Source: Azospirillum brasilense
Lineage (GTDB): Bacteria > Pseudomonadota > Alphaproteobacteria > Azospirillales > Azospirillaceae
DNA length: 42,515 bases
Assembly (NCBI RefSeq): GCF_003349955.1
Contig: NZ_QLKQ01000070.1
Span: forward strand, 1 to 42,515
Direction: 5' to 3'
Under the pieces are notes generated by a model that ran no database searches, was not told the origin of the DNA, and was given only the letters and a program-made list of their open reading frames with translations. Made by a program: the position numbers and the translations under genes. Shown piece by piece: positions 39,708 through 42,515 of this stretch. Position 1 is the first letter of the stretch. The number at the start of each line of letters is the position of its first letter.

Positions 39708-39790
39708 TGGCTGGGGTGCCGTGCGGGATGCGCTCGCGCGGCTGAGATCACACCCATCGAACCTGTCTGGATAATGCCAGCGAAGGGAGC
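39708..39790 (+). ncRNA. TPP riboswitch (THI element)
   Basis: Seen in order: CTGGGGTGCC, a variable P3 arm, the invariant GGCTGAGATCACACCC, then GAACCTGTCTGGATAATGCCAGCGAAGGGA-type sequence that closes P1 and P4/P5. It is the canonical thiamine pyrophosphate aptamer. The 3' end carries AAGGGAG directly before the thiO ATG at 39797, so ligand binding most likely blocks ribosome access, as is usual in Gram-negative bacteria. Confidence 0.97.
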
Positions 39791-39796
39791 CGCCGC

Positions 39797-40981
39797 ATGG
39801 TATCCGCGCCCTCATTTCATTCTGATTCTGCTCTTTCTGTTTCTGGAGGGCCCTCCATCGCCGTGATCGGTGCCGGGGTGATCGGCCTGTCCATCGCCTG
39901 GAGGCTGGCCGCCGCCGGCTGCCGGGTCGAGGTCTTCGACCGTGGCGCTTCCGGCCGGGGCGCCAGCCACGCCGCGGGCGGGATGCTCGCCGCCTGCGTG
40001 GAGACGGAACCCGGCGAAGAGAGCCTTCTGCCGCTGACCCGCGCCTCGCAGGACCTATGGCCCGCCTTCGCGGCGGAGCTGGAGGCCGCCTCCGGCCTGG
40101 CGGTGGACCTGCGCGGCGAAGGCACGATGGTCATCGCGCTGAACGCCGACGACGCCGCCAAGGTGCGCTTCCTGCACGACTTCCAGACCAAGCTCGGCCT
40201 GCCGGTGGAATGGCTGAGCGGGGCGGAGGTGCGGCGGCGCGAGCCCTATCTCCAGCCCGGCGTGGCCGGCGCGCTGTTCTGCGCCGGCGACCATCAGGTC
40301 GACAACCGCAAGGTCGCCACCGCCCTGCACGCCGCTGCTTTGCGGGCCGGCGCCGTGGTGCACGAGTACGCCGAGGTGTCCCGCATCGAGGTCCGCGGCG
40401 GCCGGGCCGTTGGCGTCCAAGTCGGGGACCGGCTGTTCGAGGCCGACCGGGTGGTCTTGGCCGCCGGGGCGTGGTCGGGCTGGATCGACGGGCTGTCCCC
40501 GGCGGTTCGTCCACCGGTGCGTCCGGTGAAGGGGCAGATGCTCTGCCTGCGCATGGACGCCCGCCTGCCGCTGCTGCGCCATGTGGTGTGGACTCCCGGT
40601 ACCTACCTGATCCCGCGGCTGGACGGGCGGCTGCTGGTCGGCGCCACCACGGAGGAGCGCGGCTTCGACGACCGGCTGACCGCCGGGGGCCAGTTCGCCC
40701 TGCTGGAGGGGGCGTGGCGCGCCCTGCCGGGCATCGCCGAGTTGCCCATCGAGGAGGCGTGGGCCGGCTTCCGCCCCGGCACCCGCGACGACGCCCCGAT
40801 CCTCGGCCTCTCGGAGGTGGAGGGGCTGGTCTATGCCACCGGGCACCACCGCAACGGCATCCTGCTGACCCCGGTCACCGCGGAGTCGATCGCGCGGCTG
40901 ATCCTGACCGGGGACGCCGATCCGGTGATCCGCCCCTTCGCGCTCGACCGCTTCGCCCAGCCGAAGGGAGCCGCGGCATGA
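39797..40981 (+). CDS. thiO: Glycine oxidase ThiO (FAD-dependent)
   Basis: 394 aa. Seen: FAD-binding GAGVIGLSIAWRLA near residue 25, GRGASHAAGGMLA, and the C-terminal GFRPGTRDDAPILG and GHHRNGILLTP segments characteristic of ThiO. It oxidises glycine to dehydroglycine (iminoacetate), which ThiG uses to build the thiazole of thiamine. An N-terminal Ser-rich extension of about 18 residues precedes the fold. First gene under the TPP riboswitch; its stop overlaps thiS as ATGA. Confidence 0.95.
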   Translation: MVSAPSFHSDSALSVSGGPSIAVIGAGVIGLSIAWRLAAAGCRVEVFDRGASGRGASHAAGGMLAACVETEPGEESLLPLTRASQDLWPAFAAELEAASGLAVDLRGEGTMVIALNADDAAKVRFLHDFQTKLGLPVEWLSGAEVRRREPYLQPGVAGALFCAGDHQVDNRKVATALHAAALRAGAVVHEYAEVSRIEVRGGRAVGVQVGDRLFEADRVVLAAGAWSGWIDGLSPAVRPPVRPVKGQMLCLRMDARLPLLRHVVWTPGTYLIPRLDGRLLVGATTEERGFDDRLTAGGQFALLEGAWRALPGIAELPIEEAWAGFRPGTRDDAPILGLSEVEGLVYATGHHRNGILLTPVTAESIARLILTGDADPVIRPFALDRFAQPKGAAA

Positions 40982-41187
40982 GCGCCCGCATCCGCGTCAA
41001 CGGGCGGGAGGAGGAGCTGAACGTTCCGACCGTCGCCGCCCTGCTGGCCGAACGCGGCATCGCCGCAGGCACGCGCGGAGTCGCTGTCGCCCTGAACGGT
41101 GCCGTTCTGCCGTTCCGCCGCTGGGACGAGACGCCCCTGTCCGCGGGCGACGCCCTGGAAATCATCCGTCCCGTGCAGGGCGGCTGA
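40978..41187 (+). CDS. thiS: Sulfur carrier protein ThiS
   Basis: 69 aa, ubiquitin-like fold. Seen: IRVNGREEEL, VALNGAVLPF, DALEIIRPVQGG with the required C-terminal Gly-Gly, which is adenylated and thiocarboxylated to donate sulfur to ThiG. ATGA overlap with thiO. Confidence 0.95.
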   Translation: MSARIRVNGREEELNVPTVAALLAERGIAAGTRGVAVALNGAVLPFRRWDETPLSAGDALEIIRPVQGG

Positions 41188-41233
41188 ACGACTCGCCCGC
41201 CACAGCGCGGGTCCGACATCCAAGGAAACACCC

Positions 41234-42004
<771 letters not shown>

Positions 42005-42054
42005 GGCTGGCGCAGGGTAAGGGCCGCCCGAACACAATCAGAGAGACCCGAGAC

Positions 42055-42498
42055 GTGCCCAAGACCTTCGAACCGCGCGATCCGGACTGGGAGGCGCGCT
42101 GCCGCGCCGGCTTCGAACGCCAGCCGATCTGCAAGACGCTGGGGATCGAGTTGACGCGGCTGGAGCCTGGCTTCTGCGAGATGCGCCTGCCGTTCCGCGC
42201 CGACCTGACGCAGCAGCACGGCTTTTTCCACGCGGGCATGGTCAGCACGCTGGCCGACAACGCCGGGGGTTACGCCGGCTACACGCTGATGCCGGCGGGC
42301 AGCGAGGTCCTGGCGGTGGAGTTCAAGGTCAATCTGATGGCGCCGGCCAAGGGCGAGGTGATGATCGCCCGCGCCCGCGTGTTGAAGCCGGGCCGCACCC
42401 TGACCGTCACCAGCGTCGAGATATCGATGCTCGACGGCGGGGTGGAGAAGGACTGCGCCATCATGCAGCAGACCTTGTTCTGCCAAGCCCCCGCCTGA
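42055..42498 (+). CDS. PaaI-family thioesterase (hotdog fold)
   Basis: 147 aa from a GTG at 42055. Seen: the hotdog signature QQHGFFHAGMVSTLADNAGGYAGY (His and Asp of the PaaI active site) and VEFKVNLMAPAKGE. It should hydrolyse a small acyl- or aryl-CoA thioester. It lies 50 bases after thiG and may be read from the same transcript, but there is no known link to thiamine synthesis. The ribosome-binding site is weak (GAGAGACC). Confidence 0.88.
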   Translation: MPKTFEPRDPDWEARCRAGFERQPICKTLGIELTRLEPGFCEMRLPFRADLTQQHGFFHAGMVSTLADNAGGYAGYTLMPAGSEVLAVEFKVNLMAPAKGEVMIARARVLKPGRTLTVTSVEISMLDGGVEKDCAIMQQTLFCQAPA

Positions 42499-42515
42499 CC
42501 CGCCCACACCCCGTC

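Noticed and set aside
37616..39757. A single 713-codon minus-strand gene including the STAS domain
   Set aside because: Only the last 100 codons are protein-like; the rest is antisense to mgtE. The ATG at 37918 fits a normal single STAS-domain protein.

Overview
The window is high-GC DNA, densely coding, with GTG/TTG starts, ATGA gene overlaps, a SAM-II riboswitch and a large stock of sensory proteins. Together these point to an alphaproteobacterium of the Rhodospirillales, most likely Azospirillum or a close relative. The genus is inferred from gene content and style, not from a marker gene. I see no prophage, insertion sequence, CRISPR array or rRNA; most of the window looks like ordinary chromosome.

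Layout. 1-3.2 kb (minus): copper-acquisition locus (DUF2946 protein, OprC/NosA-like TonB-dependent receptor, start of a TonB gene). 3.3-9.8 kb: a Che-like signalling cluster with no chemoreceptor, made of a soluble PAS hybrid kinase, two tandem CheB-type esterases with a zinc-ribbon tail, and a CheR-coiled-coil-PAS protein that abuts polA (9.8-12.7 kb). 12.8-14.1 kb: two membrane proteins. 14.3-17.3 kb: a three-gene two-component operon (CHASE3 kinase, single-domain response regulator, REC-HisKA_2 kinase). 17.4-19.9 kb: tRNA-Arg(CCG), a lipoprotein hydrolase, an ABC ATPase and a CHCC zinc-finger protein. 20.2-23 kb: a PAS-PAS-GGDEF-EAL protein and a small periplasmic Cache-like protein.

23.2-29.1 kb (minus) is the most interesting part: a probable methionine-uptake operon. 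Read 5' to 3', it has a promoter, a SAM-II riboswitch, a 30-codon leader ORF ending in a Cys-Cys-Arg-Met-Arg...Cys-Arg-Arg tail, a 66-aa unknown protein, metQ2, a cluster of palindromes, an acyl-CoA synthetase, metN, metI, metQ1 and a strong terminator. The riboswitch is followed by two mutually exclusive hairpins, one of which would bury the leader ORF's Shine-Dalgarno. SAM sensing and translation of a Cys/Met-bearing peptide could therefore act in series. I did not recognise this arrangement as described.

29.1-34.3 kb: a triheme cytochrome c divergent from a heme-aa3-type oxidase operon (CuA subunit II with fused cytochrome c, fused subunit I-III, small membrane protein). Subunit I keeps all metal ligands but has Gln where the K-pathway lysine normally sits. 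34.3-37.9 kb: DUF2189 membrane protein, acylphosphatase, two clusters of palindromic repeats, a secreted unknown protein, lipB, tRNA-Leu(GAG) and a STAS protein. 38.2-42.5 kb: mgtE, then a TPP riboswitch leading thiO-thiS-thiG and a PaaI-like thioesterase.
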